Source: Mycobacterium intermedium
GTDB lineage: Bacteria > Actinomycetota > Actinomycetes > Mycobacteriales > Mycobacteriaceae
Assembly (NCBI RefSeq): GCF_002086275.1
Contig: NZ_MVHT01000071.1
Coordinates: forward strand, 1 to 36,026
DNA length: 36,026 nucleotides
Direction of reading: 5' to 3'
Shown here: positions 1 to 7,621 of the stretch, piece by piece
Layout of the letters: the number at the start of each line of letters is the position of its first letter
Numbering within the stretch: position 1 is the first letter of the stretch
The notes under the pieces: model-generated
What the model was told of the DNA's origin: nothing
What the model saw: only the letters and a program-made list of their open reading frames with translations
Databases searched by the model: none
Translations under genes and position numbers: made by a program

Positions 1-278
1 GTCACACCAGAGTGACCGCCGACGCCGAGCGTCACACCAGAGTGACCGGCCGTCGGGTGAGGGCGCACCCACCGCCGAGCGTCACACCAGAGTGACCGGC
101 CCTCGGGTGAGGGCGCACCCACCGCCGAGCGTCACACCAGAGTGACCGCCGACGCCGAGCGTCACACCAGAGTGACCGGCCCTCGGGTGAGGGCGCACCC
201 ACCGCCGAGCGTCACACCAGAGTGACCGCCGACGGGTGAGGGAGTGACCGCCACCGCCGGGCGTCACACCAGAGTGAC
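1..278. repeat. Tandem array of short palindromes (two unit types)
   Basis: Seven copies of the 16-mer GTCACACCAGAGTGAC start at 1, 31, 81, 131, 161, 211 and 263. Each is an inverted repeat with 5-bp arms (GTCAC/GTGAC) and a 6-nt centre. The linkers give two unit lengths: about 30 bp (linker CGCCGACGCCGAGC) and about 50 bp. The long linker holds a second inverted repeat, GGGTG-AGGGCG-CACCC, also with 5-bp arms and a 6-nt centre. Order of spacings: 30, 50, 50, 30, 50, 52. The array is cut by the window start, so its true length is unknown. Reading frames through it are low-complexity and look spurious. Function is unknown; a REP/BIME-like element, a protein-binding array or a variable-number repeat are all possible. 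Confidence 0.9.
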
Positions 279-286
279 GCCCGGCG
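255..286 (-). terminator. Strong hairpin downstream of ilvC
   Basis: The last palindrome copy is extended into a perfect 13-bp stem (255-267 with 274-286) around the loop ACCAGA. It lies 23 bp beyond the ilvC stop codon on the transcribed strand. No U-tract follows, which is common for mycobacterial terminators. It could end the ilvB1-ilvN-ilvC transcript or protect its 3' end. That role is inferred; the stem itself is seen directly. Confidence 0.55.
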
Positions 287-309
287 CCGACGGACAATCG
301 CCGTAAGAA

Positions 310-1323
310 TCAGGCGGTTTCGGTGATCGGCCGGTCCACCCAGCTCATCAGGTCCCGCAGCTTCTTGCCGGTGACCTCGATGGGGTGCTCGGCGTTCTCC
401 TTGCGCAGCTGCTCGAGTTGCTTGTTGCCACCCTCGACATTGGCGACGAGCTTCTTGACGAAGGTGCCGTCCTGGATGTCGCGCAGAATGCCACGCATCC
501 GCTCCTTGGTGTCGGCGTCGATCACCCGAGGACCAGACAGGTAACCGCCGAATTCCGCAGTGTCGGACACCGAGTAGTTCATCCGCGCGATGCCGCCCTC
601 GTACATCAGGTCCACGATCAACTTGAGCTCGTGCAGCACCTCGAAGTAGGCCATCTCCGGCGGGTAGCCCGCCTCGACCATCACGTCGAATCCGGCCTTG
701 ACCAATTCCTCTGTGCCACCGCACAATACGGCCTGCTCACCGAACAGGTCGGTCTCGGTCTCGTCCTTGAAGGTGGTCTTGATGACACCGGCCCGGGTGC
801 CGCCGATGGCCTTGGCGTAGGACAGCGCCAGCGCCTGACCCTCGCCGGTCGGGTCCTGATCGACGGCGATCAGCGCGGGCACACCCTTGCCGTCGACGAA
901 CTGGCGCCGCACCAGGTGGCCTGGCCCCTTCGGCGCGACCATCGCGACGGTGACGTTGGCGGGCGGCTTGATCAGATTGAAGTGGATGTTCAGGCCGTGG
1001 CCGAAGAACAACGCGTCGCCGTCCTTGAGGTTGGGCTCAATGTCATTGGCGAAGATCTCGGCCTGCGCGGTGTCGGGCGCCAGCAGCATGATCACGTCGG
1101 CCCACTTGGCCACCTCGGCCGGCGTGTCGACGTCGAGACCCTGCTCCTCCACCTTCGGCCGGGACTTGGAGCCCTCCTTCAGTCCGACGCGGACCTGCAC
1201 ACCGGAGTCGCGCAGGCTCAACGAGTGCGCGTGCCCCTGGCTGCCGTAACCGATCACGCCGACCTTGCGGCCCTGAATGATCGAGAGGTCTGCGTCGTCG
1301 TCGTAGAACATCTCTAGTGCCAC
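310..1323 (-). CDS. ilvC: Ketol-acid reductoisomerase (IlvC)
   Basis: Second shared enzyme of isoleucine and valine synthesis. It isomerises and reduces acetolactate or acetohydroxybutyrate with NADPH and Mg2+. The protein is 337 aa, usual for the short class I enzyme. The N-terminal Rossmann motif GYGSQGHAHS is at about 24-33. The C-terminal knotted domain carries the acidic metal-binding segments (DETETDLFGEQ and later FEVLHELKLIVD). The GTG start at 1323 is preceded by AAAGGAG with 10 nt spacing; an in-frame ATG four codons later (MFYDDDAD) is the alternative. It is last in ilvB1-ilvN-ilvC, 19 bp after ilvN, so it should share the leader attenuator upstream of ilvB1. Close to M. tuberculosis Rv3001c from memory. 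Confidence 0.97.
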   Translation of the reverse strand: MALEMFYDDDADLSIIQGRKVGVIGYGSQGHAHSLSLRDSGVQVRVGLKEGSKSRPKVEEQGLDVDTPAEVAKWADVIMLLAPDTAQAEIFANDIEPNLKDGDALFFGHGLNIHFNLIKPPANVTVAMVAPKGPGHLVRRQFVDGKGVPALIAVDQDPTGEGQALALSYAKAIGGTRAGVIKTTFKDETETDLFGEQAVLCGGTEELVKAGFDVMVEAGYPPEMAYFEVLHELKLIVDLMYEGGIARMNYSVSDTAEFGGYLSGPRVIDADTKERMRGILRDIQDGTFVKKLVANVEGGNKQLEQLRKENAEHPIEVTGKKLRDLMSWVDRPITETA

Positions 1324-1342
1324 TGCTGAATTTCTCCTTTAG

Positions 1343-1864
1343 CTACTTGGCGGCGGCGATGTTGCGCGGACCGCGCGACAACGACACCATTCCTGATTGG
1401 GCGATTTCACGAATGCCGAACGGCTCGAGTACTCGCAGCAGCGCTTCGAGTTTGCCACGGTTGCCGGTGGCCTCGACGGTCAACGATTCTGGGGATACGT
1501 CAATCACGTTGGCGCGGAACAGGTTCACCGCTTCAATGACCTGGCTGCGGGTGCCCGCGTCGGCGCGGACCTTGATCAACGCCAACTCCCGCGACACCGA
1601 GTTCTCCTCGTCCTGCTCGACGATCTTGATCACGTTGATCAGCTTGTTGAGCTGCTTGGTGATCTGCTCGAGCGGGGTCTCCTCGGCGGAGACGACAATC
1701 GTCATGCGCGACATGTCTTTTTGTTCGGTGGCACCCACCGCCAACGACTCGATGTTGAACCCACGCCGCGAGAACAGCGCCGCGACGCGGGCCAGCACAC
1801 CGGGTTTGTCTTCAACCAGCACCGACAGCGTGTGCGTCTTCGGCGATCCGCTCATATGCGCCAT
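1343..1864 (-). CDS. ilvN: Acetolactate synthase small (regulatory) subunit (IlvN)
   Basis: Regulatory subunit of acetohydroxyacid synthase. It activates the large subunit and confers feedback inhibition by valine. 173 aa from the ATG at 1864. An N-terminal ACT domain (HTLSVLVEDKPGVLARVAALF, about 11-31) is followed by the C-terminal ALS_ss domain (residues about 90-165). The start shares one base with the ilvB1 stop (TGATG), and GAAGGG lies 8 nt upstream inside ilvB1, so translational coupling is likely. An ATG three codons later (MSGSPKT) is also possible. Orthologue of Rv3002c by recalled sequence. Confidence 0.96.
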   Translation of the reverse strand: MAHMSGSPKTHTLSVLVEDKPGVLARVAALFSRRGFNIESLAVGATEQKDMSRMTIVVSAEETPLEQITKQLNKLINVIKIVEQDEENSVSRELALIKVRADAGTRSQVIEAVNLFRANVIDVSPESLTVEATGNRGKLEALLRVLEPFGIREIAQSGMVSLSRGPRNIAAAK

Positions 1865-3720
1865 CAGGCGTGCCCTTCGCCGTTGTCGTCGAACAACGGA
1901 CGAATGCCGCGGGCGGCTTGGATTTCGTCGTTGCTGGTGCCGGCGGCCACCATCGGCCACACCTGAGCGTCGGCGCCGACGATGAAGTCGATCACCACCG
2001 GCCGGTCGTTGATCGCGCGTGCCTGGTTGATCACGTCGACGACGTCTTCCTCACGCTCGCAACGCAATCCGACGCAACCCAGCGCCTCGGACAGTTTGAC
2101 GAAGTCGGGGATGCGGTGTGAGTGCGTGGCCAGGTCGGTCTGCGAGTAGCGCTCTTCGTAAAACAGGGTCTGCCACTGGCGCACCATGCCCAGGTTGCCG
2201 TTGTTGATCAGCGCGACCTTGATCGGGATGCCCTCGATCGCACAGGTGGCCAGCTCCTGGTTGGTCATCTGGAAGCAGCCGTCGCCGTCGACCGCCCAAA
2301 CCTCGGTGTCTGGGAGCGCGATCTTGGCACCCATGGCCGCCGGGATTGCGAATCCCATGGTGCCCAGCCCGCCGGAGTTCAACCAGGTGCGCGGCTTCTC
2401 GTACTTGATGAACTGTGCCGCCCACATCTGGTGCTGCCCAACGCCGGCCACATAAATGGCGTCCGGCCCGGCAATTTCGCCCAGCTTCTCGATCACGTAC
2501 TCCGGGCTCAGGCTGCCATCGCTCTGCGGTCCGTAGCTAAGCGGGTACGTTTCCTGCACGCCGTCCAGATACGACCACCACTCGGTCATCTCGAGGTTGC
2601 CGGGAACGTCGTAGTGGCGCAGCATCTCGATCAGGTCGACGATGACGTTCTTGACGTCGCCCACGATCGGCACGTCAGCGTGGCGGTTCTTGCCGATCTC
2701 CGCCGGGTCGATGTCGGCGTGGATGACCTTGGCCTCAGGGGCGAACGAATCCAACTTGCCGGTCACCCGGTCGTCGAAGCGCGTGCCCAGCGCGATCAAG
2801 AGGTCGCTGCGCTGCAGCGCCGCCACCGCGGCCACCGTGCCGTGCATGCCGGGCATGCCCAGGTTCTGCCGATGGCTGTCCGGGAAAGCTCCCCGGGCCA
2901 TCAGCGTGGTGACCACCGGGATGCCGGTCAGCTCGGCCAACTCCCGCAGCTCAGCGGTCGCCTCACCGCGGATGACGCCGCCACCGACGTACAGCACGGG
3001 CTTGCGCGAGGCCGCGATCAGCTTTGCCGCCTCCCGGATTTGCCGATTGTGTGGCTTGGTGTTCGGCTTGTAACCGGGCAGGTCCATCCGCGGCGGCCAG
3101 CTGAAGGTGCACTGTCCCTGCAGCACGTCCTTGGGGATGTCGACGAGCACAGCGCCCGGGCGCCCGGAAGCCGCGATGTGGAACGCCTCGGCTATCACGC
3201 GGGGAATCTCGTCGCCGGTGCGGACGAGAAAGTTGTGCTTGGTGATCGGCATGGTGATGCCGGAGATGTCAGCCTCCTGGAAGGCGTCGGTCCCGATCAG
3301 GGTCCGCCCGACCTGCCCGGTGATGGCGACCACCGGGATCGAGTCCATCTGCGCGTCGGCCAACGGCGTCACGAGGTTGGTGGCACCGGGACCTGAGGTG
3401 GCCATGCACACCCCCACCCGGCCGGTGGCATGCGCATAGCCACTGGCGGCGTGACCGGCCCCCTGCTCGTGGCGGACCAGCACGTGGCGCAGCTTCTGGG
3501 AGTCGAACAGCGGGTCGTACACCGGCAGGACCGCTCCACCGGGAATCCCGAAGATCACGTCGACGTCGAGTTCTTCCAACGACCGGATTACTGCCTGAGC
3601 GCCGGTAAGTTGTTGCGGTGCAACACGTTTCGAATGTGCCGCCGGAGGCTTGGCGCCGTTGGCCGGTTTCGGCCGGGCCGGCGTCGCTGTCGGTGCCGGT
3701 GGCTTGGTTGGAGCGCTCAC
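1864..3720 (-). CDS. ilvB: Acetolactate synthase large (catalytic) subunit (IlvB1)
   Basis: ThDP-, Mg2+- and FAD-dependent enzyme that condenses pyruvate with pyruvate or 2-ketobutyrate, the first committed step of valine/leucine and isoleucine synthesis. 618 aa, typical length. A proline/alanine-rich N-terminal extension (1-35) precedes the pyrimidine-binding domain with the catalytic glutamate (VRHEQGAGHAASGYA). A central FAD domain follows, then the PP domain with the ThDP/Mg motif VDGDGCFQMTNQELAT. The GTG start at 3720 has GAAGAGGA just upstream. Its 164-nt leader carries a full attenuator. Matches Rv3003c (ilvB1), the target family of sulfonylurea herbicides. Confidence 0.97.
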   Translation of the reverse strand: MSAPTKPPAPTATPARPKPANGAKPPAAHSKRVAPQQLTGAQAVIRSLEELDVDVIFGIPGGAVLPVYDPLFDSQKLRHVLVRHEQGAGHAASGYAHATGRVGVCMATSGPGATNLVTPLADAQMDSIPVVAITGQVGRTLIGTDAFQEADISGITMPITKHNFLVRTGDEIPRVIAEAFHIAASGRPGAVLVDIPKDVLQGQCTFSWPPRMDLPGYKPNTKPHNRQIREAAKLIAASRKPVLYVGGGVIRGEATAELRELAELTGIPVVTTLMARGAFPDSHRQNLGMPGMHGTVAAVAALQRSDLLIALGTRFDDRVTGKLDSFAPEAKVIHADIDPAEIGKNRHADVPIVGDVKNVIVDLIEMLRHYDVPGNLEMTEWWSYLDGVQETYPLSYGPQSDGSLSPEYVIEKLGEIAGPDAIYVAGVGQHQMWAAQFIKYEKPRTWLNSGGLGTMGFAIPAAMGAKIALPDTEVWAVDGDGCFQMTNQELATCAIEGIPIKVALINNGNLGMVRQWQTLFYEERYSQTDLATHSHRIPDFVKLSEALGCVGLRCEREEDVVDVINQARAINDRPVVIDFIVGADAQVWPMVAAGTSNDEIQAARGIRPLFDDNGEGHA

Positions 3721-3777
3721 TGGTCCTCTTCGTCCTTTTTCGGTCTTTTTCGGTCTGGAATTGATGCTTGGGGCAAG

Positions 3778-3814
3778 AAAAAACCCTCGTCAGCTCAGCT
3801 GGCTGTACGAGGGT
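3778..3814 (-). terminator. ilvB attenuator terminator
   Basis: On the transcribed strand, ACCCTCGT and ACGAGGGT form an 8-bp stem. A further CAGC/GCTG pairing lies inside, and six U residues follow (A-run at 3778-3783 on the plus strand). This is a classical intrinsic terminator between the leader peptide and ilvB1. It should stop transcription when Leu/Val/Ile-tRNAs are plentiful. Confidence 0.9.
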
Positions 3815-3851
3815 CGCGTTGGTGCTCGAGAGCTAGTCAGGCACCAACGCG
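3815..3851 (-). promoter_or_regulatory. ilvB leader pause/anti-antiterminator hairpin
   Basis: A perfect 11-bp inverted repeat (3815-3825 with 3841-3851) surrounds a 15-nt loop that contains the leader-peptide stop. The upstream arm lies within the last codons of the leader peptide (CGC GTT GGT GCC). A ribosome stalled at the Leu-Val-Val-Ile codons would stay upstream of this arm, whereas a ribosome at the stop would mask it. The competing antiterminator pairing was not established by eye. Confidence 0.75.
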
Positions 3852-3884
3852 CCGACTAATTACTACGAGCATCCCGGTTTCCAT
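3837..3884 (-). CDS. ilvB operon leader peptide
   Basis: A 15-codon reading frame encodes METGMLVVISRRVGA, with a run of branched-chain codons (CTC GTA GTA ATT) at positions 6-9 and Val again at 13. It sits between a good promoter and the attenuator hairpins, as expected for a leader peptide sensing charged Leu/Val/Ile tRNA. The predicted transcription start coincides with its ATG, so it is probably translated from a leaderless mRNA. An internal ATG at codon 5 could also serve. Ribosome-mediated attenuation of ilvBNC by a short leader peptide is established in Corynebacterium glutamicum. Confidence 0.88.
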   Translation of the reverse strand: METGMLVVISRRVGA

Positions 3885-3892
3885 AGCGTCCG

Positions 3893-3922
3893 ACGGTAGC
3901 CTTCGTACAGCTCAGGAGTCAA
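3893..3922 (-). promoter_or_regulatory. Promoter of the ilvB1-ilvN-ilvC operon
   Basis: On the minus strand, TTGACT (3917-3922) is followed after 18 nt by TACCGT (3893-3898), which fits the mycobacterial SigA pattern TTGACn/TAnnnT. The A of the leader-peptide ATG is 9 nt beyond the -10 hexamer, a suitable transcription start, which predicts a leaderless transcript. Confidence 0.8.
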
Positions 3923-3972
3923 ATCCGGTGCTTGAGCGAGGACCGTGATCGGCACGGTGAAATGATGCTCGG

Positions 3973-4350
3973 GTGGCTACTCAATCGCCGGTTGTGATCA
4001 AAGTGTCGCCGATGGCGCACTTCGCCGTCGGATTTCTGACCCTCGGCCTGCTGATTCCGGTGCTTACCTGGCCATTGACCGCTCCCCTACTGATCATCCC
4101 GCTGGTGCTGTCGGCGATGATCGTGCGCCTGCGCACCGTCGCCGACGACCAGGGAGTGACGGTGCGAACGCTCTTCGGTAGCCGGTCGCTGCGCTGGGAG
4201 GAGATCGACGGCCTGCGGTTCCACCGTGGCAATTGGGCGCGCGCCCAGCTCAAGGACGGTACTGACCTGCGACTGCCCGCGGTGACCTTCTCGACGCTGC
4301 CGCAGTTGACCCAGGCCAGCGCGGGACGGGTGCCCAATCCTTACCGCTGA
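3973..4350 (+). CDS. cfp6: CFP6-like PH-domain protein
   Basis: Resembles M. tuberculosis Rv3004 (low-molecular-weight protein antigen 6, Cfp6), a small membrane-associated protein found in culture filtrate whose function is unknown. A hydrophobic hairpin (FAVGFLTLGLLIPVL and PLTAPLLIIPLVL) occupies residues about 17-50. A bacterial PH-like domain follows (VRTLFGSRSLRWEEIDGLRF, ending GRVPNPYR). From the GTG at 3973 the protein is 125 aa. The remembered H37Rv protein starts at the equivalent of ATG 4012 (MAHFAVGF), giving 112 aa, and neither start has a convincing ribosome-binding site. It is divergent from the ilv leader and ends directly at the stop of the next, convergent gene. Confidence 0.88.
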   Translation: MATQSPVVIKVSPMAHFAVGFLTLGLLIPVLTWPLTAPLLIIPLVLSAMIVRLRTVADDQGVTVRTLFGSRSLRWEEIDGLRFHRGNWARAQLKDGTDLRLPAVTFSTLPQLTQASAGRVPNPYR

Positions 4351-5817
4351 TCAGATCCCGTTGAAGCATTCGTCGACGTTGTCCAGCACGCCGGCACGGA
4401 AAGCGTTGGCCCGGGTGAAGCCGGCCGGGGTGTTCTCGCCGTTGACGTCGCTGGCGGCCACGCCGTTCACCAGGATTCCGACGAGCGCCTTGTCCAGGTC
4501 TCCTGCCGTCAGCACCAGTTGCTTGCCGGACGGAACGCTGACGGGCTGAGCCATGCCGCGCTGAGCGGCCCCGGTCAGGCATGCGGTGCGCACCGCGGCC
4601 ACCCCCGTGTCCAGCGGCAACCCGCGTTCTTTTTGAATCGCCAGGACATACCGCGACGCGACGATGGACAAAGCGGTGTTGTCGCCCTGCAGCATCTGTG
4701 GATCCGTCATCCCACCGCGGCCACCGGGCTTGCCGATCTCCTGCAATGTGGGCAGGTCGGCGATCACGGTATTGGTCGACGGGCAGTAAGAGGCGCCCTT
4801 GGTGGGTTTGGCGTCCGAGCACGTCGTGGCGGTGTAAGACACGTTGGGCGGCGATTTCGGCGAAAAGACCTTGTTGAGAATTTCAATCAAGGTCCCGATG
4901 TTGTCTTCGTCGACGTCCACCTCACCCTCGCCTGCATCCTGCGGCAGCGCCACCGGCAGGTCACCACGACGGTTCTTGATTTCGGCGGAGTCGATCTTCG
5001 CGCATGTCGCAGAGCCACTGTCGTAACCCATCTGGAACGCGCTGACCCGGTCGAACCCGGAGCCGTGCTCGGACTGTTGCGACTCCTCGTATTCCTCCTC
5101 GGTTTCGATTGCGTCGGAAATCTTCAACATGCCGGCAATCACGTGACTCAGCGCGTCACCGGTAGTGAGGTTGAAGCGTGACGAGTGCCCCTCCGAGACC
5201 CACCGAAGATATACGCCCGCAAAGCAATCCGCCTGCTGCTCCTTGACGATCGTAGGCGTCGTGCGCGAATTGACCAGTCCCCCATTGTTCTGCAACGCGT
5301 GCCCGAACTCGTGCGCAAGAATTCCGACTACCGCCATATCGCCGAAGAACTTCTTCGCCGCGGGGAACAGCTGCCCTCGGTCCCATTCGACGCTGTTGCA
5401 TCGCGGGGAGTATGCGGCGTTGATTGCCCCGGCGGTCGGGTAACCGCACACCGTTGGACTGTTCGGATCCTGCGAGTCGTAGGAAACGACGTCACTGACG
5501 GCCTTGAAGGGTTTCTTGGCGGCGTCCGGCCAGTATCGCTTCCAGAAGTCTTCGATGTCGTTGAGCGCCAGAAGTGCCAACCGGTCGATTTCGCCGCCGT
5601 CGCCGTTTTGAACGGTTCCGGTTGGATTCGGAGCATTCGGGCGCGGACCGCTGACTCCCTCACTCAAGGGCAACCCGCCTACCTGGGCCGGATCGTAGAG
5701 GGCCGACACCGCCCGCCCGCTGATCATGGTCGTCTTACCCGGAGTAGTGCTGCAGCCGGTCAGCGCGAGTAGTCCGCACCCAACGATGGCGATCGCCCTG
5801 ACGCAAAGCGGCTTCAT
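4351..5817 (-). CDS. Lipoprotein with neutral zinc metallopeptidase domain
   Basis: 488-aa predicted secreted lipoprotein. The N-terminal signal peptide ends in the lipobox LTGC (Cys22). A zinc metallopeptidase motif HEFGH lies at 169-173, and the downstream family motif EQQADCFAGVY at about 193-203 probably supplies the third zinc ligand. This layout fits the neutral zinc metallopeptidase family (Pfam Zn_peptidase). The C-terminal half (about 270-488) also has regularly spaced cysteines and looks like a second, duplicated peptidase-like region lacking HExxH. The start overlaps the stop of the upstream DUF4333 gene by ATGA, so the two are almost surely co-translated. I do not recall this gene between Rv3004 and Rv3005c in H37Rv. 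Substrate unknown. Confidence 0.88.
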   Translation of the reverse strand: MKPLCVRAIAIVGCGLLALTGCSTTPGKTTMISGRAVSALYDPAQVGGLPLSEGVSGPRPNAPNPTGTVQNGDGGEIDRLALLALNDIEDFWKRYWPDAAKKPFKAVSDVVSYDSQDPNSPTVCGYPTAGAINAAYSPRCNSVEWDRGQLFPAAKKFFGDMAVVGILAHEFGHALQNNGGLVNSRTTPTIVKEQQADCFAGVYLRWVSEGHSSRFNLTTGDALSHVIAGMLKISDAIETEEEYEESQQSEHGSGFDRVSAFQMGYDSGSATCAKIDSAEIKNRRGDLPVALPQDAGEGEVDVDEDNIGTLIEILNKVFSPKSPPNVSYTATTCSDAKPTKGASYCPSTNTVIADLPTLQEIGKPGGRGGMTDPQMLQGDNTALSIVASRYVLAIQKERGLPLDTGVAAVRTACLTGAAQRGMAQPVSVPSGKQLVLTAGDLDKALVGILVNGVAASDVNGENTPAGFTRANAFRAGVLDNVDECFNGI

Positions 5818-6419
5818 TTGCCGCCGTCCAGCTGAGGTAGCCCAACGACGTACGTTCCGTTGTCGTCTTGGAATGTCACCGTCAACTGATGCTGCTTACC
5901 GCGGACGCTGGCGGTACAGGTAAAGGTGTCGCCCTTCTTCACCGTCGGGTCCTTGCCGTCGTTGCACCTCACGTCTTTGATGTCGCCGGCTACGTAACCA
6001 TTTGTTCTGTCCACCAACACTTTTGGCACTTCGGTTTGCACGTCGGCGACGGAGATCTTCTTGACGTCTTTGTTGCTGTTACCGCCAAATATCATCACGC
6101 CGGCGACGACCGCCGCGACGACCACGGCCGCGATGAGCGAGACGGCAATGAGCATTGGCTTCTTGTTCGAACCGCTCTTCTTCGGCGCGCTGGGCGTAGC
6201 TGGGCTGGGAGCTGGAGGACTGGGGGGCGAGCTGGGCGGCACGTATTGTTGTCGCGGCGGCGGGCCCCAATGCTGGGGAGGCTGGGGCGGCTGGCGCGGC
6301 GGACTCCATTGCGGCGCCGGACCGTACCGAGTCACGGCCCGGGGGTCCCAGCCGGGTTGCCTCCTTGAGTCCGGCTGCTGCGGCCAAGGACGCTGGTTGT
6401 AATCGCGGGGCGTGCTCAC
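5814..6419 (-). CDS. Proline-rich single-pass membrane protein with DUF4333-type domain
   Basis: 201 aa from the GTG at 6419, which has GGGGGAG immediately upstream; an in-frame TTG at 6431 is possible but overlaps that site. The N-terminal 85 residues are rich in Pro, Gln and Arg and probably cytoplasmic. One transmembrane helix follows (about 89-113, LIAVSLIAAVVVAAVVAGVMIF). The extracytoplasmic domain has two cysteines (DVRCNDG and FTCTA) spaced as in DUF4333 domains, probably a disulfide. A TATAAG hexamer at 6438-6443 is a plausible -10. It overlaps the metallopeptidase gene by 4 bp, which suggests the two work together at the envelope. Function unknown. Confidence 0.82.
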   Translation of the reverse strand: MSTPRDYNQRPWPQQPDSRRQPGWDPRAVTRYGPAPQWSPPRQPPQPPQHWGPPPRQQYVPPSSPPSPPAPSPATPSAPKKSGSNKKPMLIAVSLIAAVVVAAVVAGVMIFGGNSNKDVKKISVADVQTEVPKVLVDRTNGYVAGDIKDVRCNDGKDPTVKKGDTFTCTASVRGKQHQLTVTFQDDNGTYVVGLPQLDGGK

Positions 6420-6532
6420 AATCTCCCCCAAGGTCGACTTATACCGACGACAACGCGTACAGAAGACTCTCAGGCTAAGTCATCAGGTCAGCCGCGCAAA
6501 GAGCAGAAAGTCGCACCGCTGGCAAACGTCGA

Positions 6533-7381
6533 TCAGGCGAGCGGATTGACCCCGTTGAGGAACACCCAGACGCCGATTCCCGCGGCGATGCCGGCGAGCA
6601 ACGCGACGAAGGACCCGATGAACGGCCGACGGGCCCAGCCGCGACCGGCGTCGAGACCATAACGGCCCGGACCGGCCAAGATGATGGCCGCGGCCAGCAC
6701 GATCAGGCTGATCTGGTACTCGTGGCCGTCGGGGAGGAAATACGCGAACGTGTGCGAACGTGGCTGCGCGGAGACCGTCGCGAGCAGCCCGTTGAGCAGG
6801 AAGGCCAGTGCTCCGGCGGCGGCGATCGGCGTGAACAACCCGAGGACCAGCAGCAACCCCGCGACCGTCTCGCCGCCCGCGCTCACATAGGCCAGGATGT
6901 CGGCGTGCTGGTAGCCCACGTCGGTCAGCGCGTTCTGGAAGGTGTGCACCCCGGAGCCACCCCACCAGCCGAACAGCTTCTGCAGCCCGTGGGCGATGAG
7001 TACTGCGCCAAGTCCCAGACGCAGTATCAGTAGGCCGAAGTCCTGCGTGCCGCGCCGGTCTCCCCCGCGCCGCTCGTCATCGTCCAGGTCGATCGGGACA
7101 GGTGCCGGTGTCACCGGCCGGCCCGCCTGCGGCTGGACGTACGGCAGCGGCTCCTGCGCGTCGACCAGGTTGTAGGACGAGCTGATACCCGAGCTCGCCG
7201 GGTCGTACGGCGGGATGATGGTGGTGGTCCCAGCGGTGCCAAATTCGCCCGCGTACCCGGCAGGCGTCAGATCGTCTTCTGGGTCAACCAGGCTTGCCGT
7301 GGCGGGGCGTCCCGCTGCGGGTGCGGGAGACGCAGGCAAACCGTCCGGGCGCTGCCACGGTGAGTCATTCGAACTGGTCAC
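6533..7381 (-). CDS. DoxX family membrane protein (Rv3005c-like)
   Basis: 282 aa from GTG 7381. A Pro/Asp-rich cytoplasmic N-terminus (1-115) precedes four hydrophobic segments typical of DoxX (LGLGAVLIAHGLQKLFGW, AGLLLVLGLFTPIAAAGALAFLLNG, ISLIVLAAAIILAGPG, and a final helix near the C-terminus). The HGLQKLFGWWGG motif is characteristic of the family. In M. tuberculosis the Rv3005c product (279 aa) has been reported as the DoxX part of a membrane oxidoreductase complex with SodA and SseA. The frame runs upstream to an ATG at 7474. GTG 7381 is preferred because it matches the Rv3005c length and lies 7 nt after a TACCCT hexamer. Confidence 0.92.
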   Translation of the reverse strand: MTSSNDSPWQRPDGLPASPAPAAGRPATASLVDPEDDLTPAGYAGEFGTAGTTTIIPPYDPASSGISSSYNLVDAQEPLPYVQPQAGRPVTPAPVPIDLDDDERRGGDRRGTQDFGLLILRLGLGAVLIAHGLQKLFGWWGGSGVHTFQNALTDVGYQHADILAYVSAGGETVAGLLLVLGLFTPIAAAGALAFLLNGLLATVSAQPRSHTFAYFLPDGHEYQISLIVLAAAIILAGPGRYGLDAGRGWARRPFIGSFVALLAGIAAGIGVWVFLNGVNPLA

Positions 7382-7388
7382 GGGTGTC

Positions 7389-7394
7389 AGGGTA
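7389..7394 (-). promoter_or_regulatory. -10 hexamer for a leaderless DoxX transcript
   Basis: TACCCT on the minus strand fits TAnnnT and ends 7 nt before the GTG at 7381. No Shine-Dalgarno sequence is present, consistent with a leaderless mRNA and supporting this start over the upstream ATG at 7474. Confidence 0.55.
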
Positions 7395-7621
7395 AGGGCA
7401 ATTTCGCCGGAATCTGGGATTTGAGCGGCGCTTTGGCCGGTTAAATCCGCAGTTGGGCTGCAAAAAGGTGCCAAACCCGGAATTCGGCCCGAACTGACGC
7501 GCCATTCACGCCATATTCAGCCTGTCCGAGCCACCTGTTCATTGCTGTCCGGCGCGGTGTCGGCACTCGCCCATCGGCGCTGTACCGGGCGGCGCATGCC
7601 AGCCCAGTCCGCGAATTCCCG

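Noticed and set aside
1..278. Repeat array as CRISPR
   Set aside because: Spacers are only 14 or 34 nt and are themselves repeated, repeat units are 16 bp, and no cas gene is present.
82..724. Open frames through the repeat array and antisense to ilvC
   Set aside because: Low-complexity or antisense frames; ilvC on the minus strand has clear family motifs.
3721..3777. T-box or riboswitch upstream of ilvB1
   Set aside because: No T-box or specifier structure; the leader peptide with terminator explains the region.
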